Shown here: positions 30,806 through 32,500 of the stretch, in pieces
How positions within the stretch are numbered: the first letter of the stretch is position 1
Layout: every line of letters starts with the position of its first letter
From: Mesostigma viride
Taxonomy: Eukaryota > Streptophyta > Mesostigmatophyceae > Mesostigmatales > Mesostigmataceae
NCBI GenBank assembly: GCA_009746045.1
Contig: RPFO01000111.1
Location: 437,801-470,300, forward strand
Reading direction: 5' to 3'
Length of the DNA stretch: 32,500 bases
Program-made: the position numbers and the translations under genes
Notes under the pieces: model-generated
Seen by the model: the letters and a program-made list of their open reading frames with translations, nothing else
Databases searched by the model: none
What the model was told of the DNA's origin: nothing

Positions 30806-31515
30806 CGCACCGCACATAAGCACAGACGCACACGCCACCGCACATAAGCACAGACGCACACGCCACCGCACATAAGCACAGACGCACACGCCACCGCACA
30901 TAAGCACAGACGCACACGCCACCGCGCATAAGCACAGACGCACACGCCACCGCACATAAGCACAGACGCACACGCCACCGCGCATAAGCACAGACGCACA
31001 CGCCACCGCGCATAAGCACAGACGCACACGCCACCGCGCATAAGCACAGACGCACACGCCACCGCGCATAAGCACAGACGCACACGCCACCGCGCATAAG
31101 CACAGACGCACACGCCACCGCGCATAAGCACAGACGCACACGCCACCGCACATAAGCACAGACGCACACGCCACCGCGCATAAGCACAGACGCACACGCC
31201 ACCGCACATAAGCACAGACGCACACGCCACCGCACATAAGCACAGACGCACACGCCACCGCGCATAAGCACAGACGCACACGCCACCGCACATAAGCACA
31301 GACGCACACGTCACCCGCGCATAAGCACAGACGCACACGCCACCGCACATAAGCACAGACGCACACGCCACCGCACATAAGCACAGACGCACACGCCACC
31401 GCACATAAGCACAGACGCACACGCCACCGCGCATAAGCACAGACGCACACGCCACCGCGCATAAGCACAGACGCACACGCCACCGCACATAAGCACAGAC
31501 GCACACGCCACCGCG
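30806..31515. repeat. 28-bp minisatellite, about 25 copies
   Basis: The unit consists of CACCGCACATAAGCAC followed by AGACGCACACGC (28 bp). The main variant is CACATAAG versus CGCATAAG, and one unit near 31310 is changed (CGTCACCC). Units are head to tail without spacers, so it is not a CRISPR array. The 340-385 residue minus-strand frames (VRLCLCAVACASVL) are translations of it. Confidence 0.95.
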
Positions 31516-31862
31516 CCAAAACCCTTGGGGCGCCACATCGGGTTACAAATGGGCGAGGCGTACACTCGAGGGCCATGGCGTATCGACTTGGTTACATACT
31601 GGGGGCGAACAGTTCTGGCATCCTGCGTGGTGTTGTGGCATGCTCGCCTTCCTGTCATGTGACCTTCCCCAGTTAAGGATGCAGGCTAAACGGTATGTCC
31701 CCTTGGGACACTCACACAGGCGGTCCCAGGGTGTAACCACGGTGACGGCAGCCATGACGGGAGGGGGGGGGGCATGCGATAAGGCGCGGTGGGAGCACGG
31801 GTGGCAGGGGTGGGCCAATCAAGAGGAGCGAGCAACAACAGGCCGCAACATAGCGGAGGGAC
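31516..31862. other. No gene seen
   Basis: Unique sequence beyond the 28-bp array. Short frames exist on both strands without domain content. The methyltransferase promoter could extend into it. Confidence 0.45.
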
Positions 31863-32010
31863 GCAACAATAGGGAGAGGCCATGATGTAAAAGAGAGGCT
31901 GCAACAATAGGGAGAGGCCATGACATAAAGGAGAGGCTGCAACACTAGGTAAAGGCCATAATAAGAAGGAGAGGCCGCAACAATAGGGAGAGGCAGCAGC
32001 GAAACAAGGA
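31863..32010. repeat. 38-bp tandem repeat, four copies
   Basis: GCAACAATAG (or GCAACACTAG) starts at 31863, 31901, 31939 and 31977, an exact 38-bp period. Copies are purine-rich and diverged by several substitutions. Confidence 0.88.
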
Positions 32011-32087
32011 TGAGGCATAGTGCTGGTGATGCGGTGTCGGGTAAATAGTCATCGGAAGGCCTTGGAGCATGCTTCACGACCTTGCCC

Positions 32088-32088
<1 letters not shown>

Positions 32089-32147
<59 letters not shown>
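32089..32147. repeat. (GT)n dinucleotide microsatellite
   Basis: An unbroken GT run of about 29 units. Confidence 0.98.
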
Positions 32148-32149
<2 letters not shown>

Positions 32150-32500
32150 TAACTACACTAGTCAACAAAGAATCACTGGCATGCAATCACGTATCATTTA
32201 GTAGCCCACAAATAAACAAGTGACATCGTGGCCAAACGATGCGGGACCCCAAGGTATAACCTGGGCTGAAGCCCTCCGTGCAATGGAAAACATTTTTACC
32301 CAAGTTAGCGTTGTCACACTGCACCTTACCAGACGTGTCATCGGCGCTAGTCAAGTCCAGGATAGCACATACTTTCTTAGCAAAGAAGGCTCTCCGATTT
32401 CGTTAGGATGCAAGACAACCGGTAAAACCATGCACAGATTTGACAACTTGCAAAAATATAAAATTTTTAGAACGGAATGGTACGCTCAACTTCAAAGCGC
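32148..32500. other. No gene seen
   Basis: Unique sequence at the window end. No long frame, domain or RNA gene was recognised. A gene could begin beyond the edge. Confidence 0.4.

Noticed and set aside
30806-31515. CRISPR array of 28-bp repeats
   Set aside because: Units are directly head to tail without spacers, no cas genes are present, and the context is a eukaryotic gene.
30285-31576. Cysteine-rich minus-strand proteins (VRLCLCAVACASVL repeats)
   Set aside because: They are the 28-bp minisatellite read in different frames; the unit length is not a multiple of three, so frames repeat every 84 bp.
1-32500. tRNA, rRNA or other structural RNA genes
   Set aside because: No cloverleaf with box A/B words or rRNA core sequence was recognised by eye. 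A covariance-model search would be needed to exclude small RNAs.

Overview
The window reads as nuclear DNA of a photosynthetic eukaryote, most likely a green alga. It contains a spliced, GC-rich gene with GT-AG introns of about 440-880 bp, a Set1/ATXR7-type histone methyltransferase, LINE-type retroposons, a decayed piggyBac transposase and very large amounts of simple repeat. I see no prokaryotic gene layout and cannot name the species. Most long open frames here are repeat translations or antisense shadows.

Layout. 1-2.1 kb: a possible small membrane-protein gene (minus) and a 117-bp perfect foldback. 2.1-3.7 kb: a compound tetranucleotide satellite. 4.3-4.9 kb: a 173-bp tandem repeat. 5.0-6.0 kb: a broken coiled-coil/low-complexity gene. 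6.3-7.1 kb: a higher-order repeat carrying a variable number of an 8-bp motif. 7.2-17.6 kb: a transposon graveyard with two ORF1-only LINE-like families (called B and C here) and a wrecked piggyBac transposase. Within it, family-B copy 12734-14197 sits inside a family-C 3' fragment with a 12-bp target duplication. A complete family-C element at 15643-17626 has a 10-bp duplication. A 142-bp B fragment at 14560-14701 has an 11-bp duplication. 18.0-18.3 kb: a weak B3-domain-like remnant. 19.7-30.3 kb (minus): one nine-exon gene for a GYF + SET + post-SET H3K4 methyltransferase of about 1,749 residues, which I could splice completely, including a 22-nt last exon. 30.4-31.5 kb: two minisatellites directly upstream of its start. 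31.5-32.5 kb: short repeats only.

The methyltransferase gene looks functional apart from two frame breaks at poly-C runs, which are probably assembly errors. The most unusual signal is a mutational one. Older transposon copies between about 7.2 and 12.2 kb differ from better-preserved relatives by many 4-bp self-complementary insertions that follow one rule: after a dinucleotide XY, its reverse complement plus XY is added (AG>AGCTAG, AC>ACGTAC, TC>TCGATC, and so on). Undoing one of these restores a conserved piggyBac reading frame. The second is that two different ORF1-only families end in the same kind of stem-loop (loop CAAC) just before different short-repeat tails. This fits mobilisation by a shared reverse transcriptase that is not encoded in this window.
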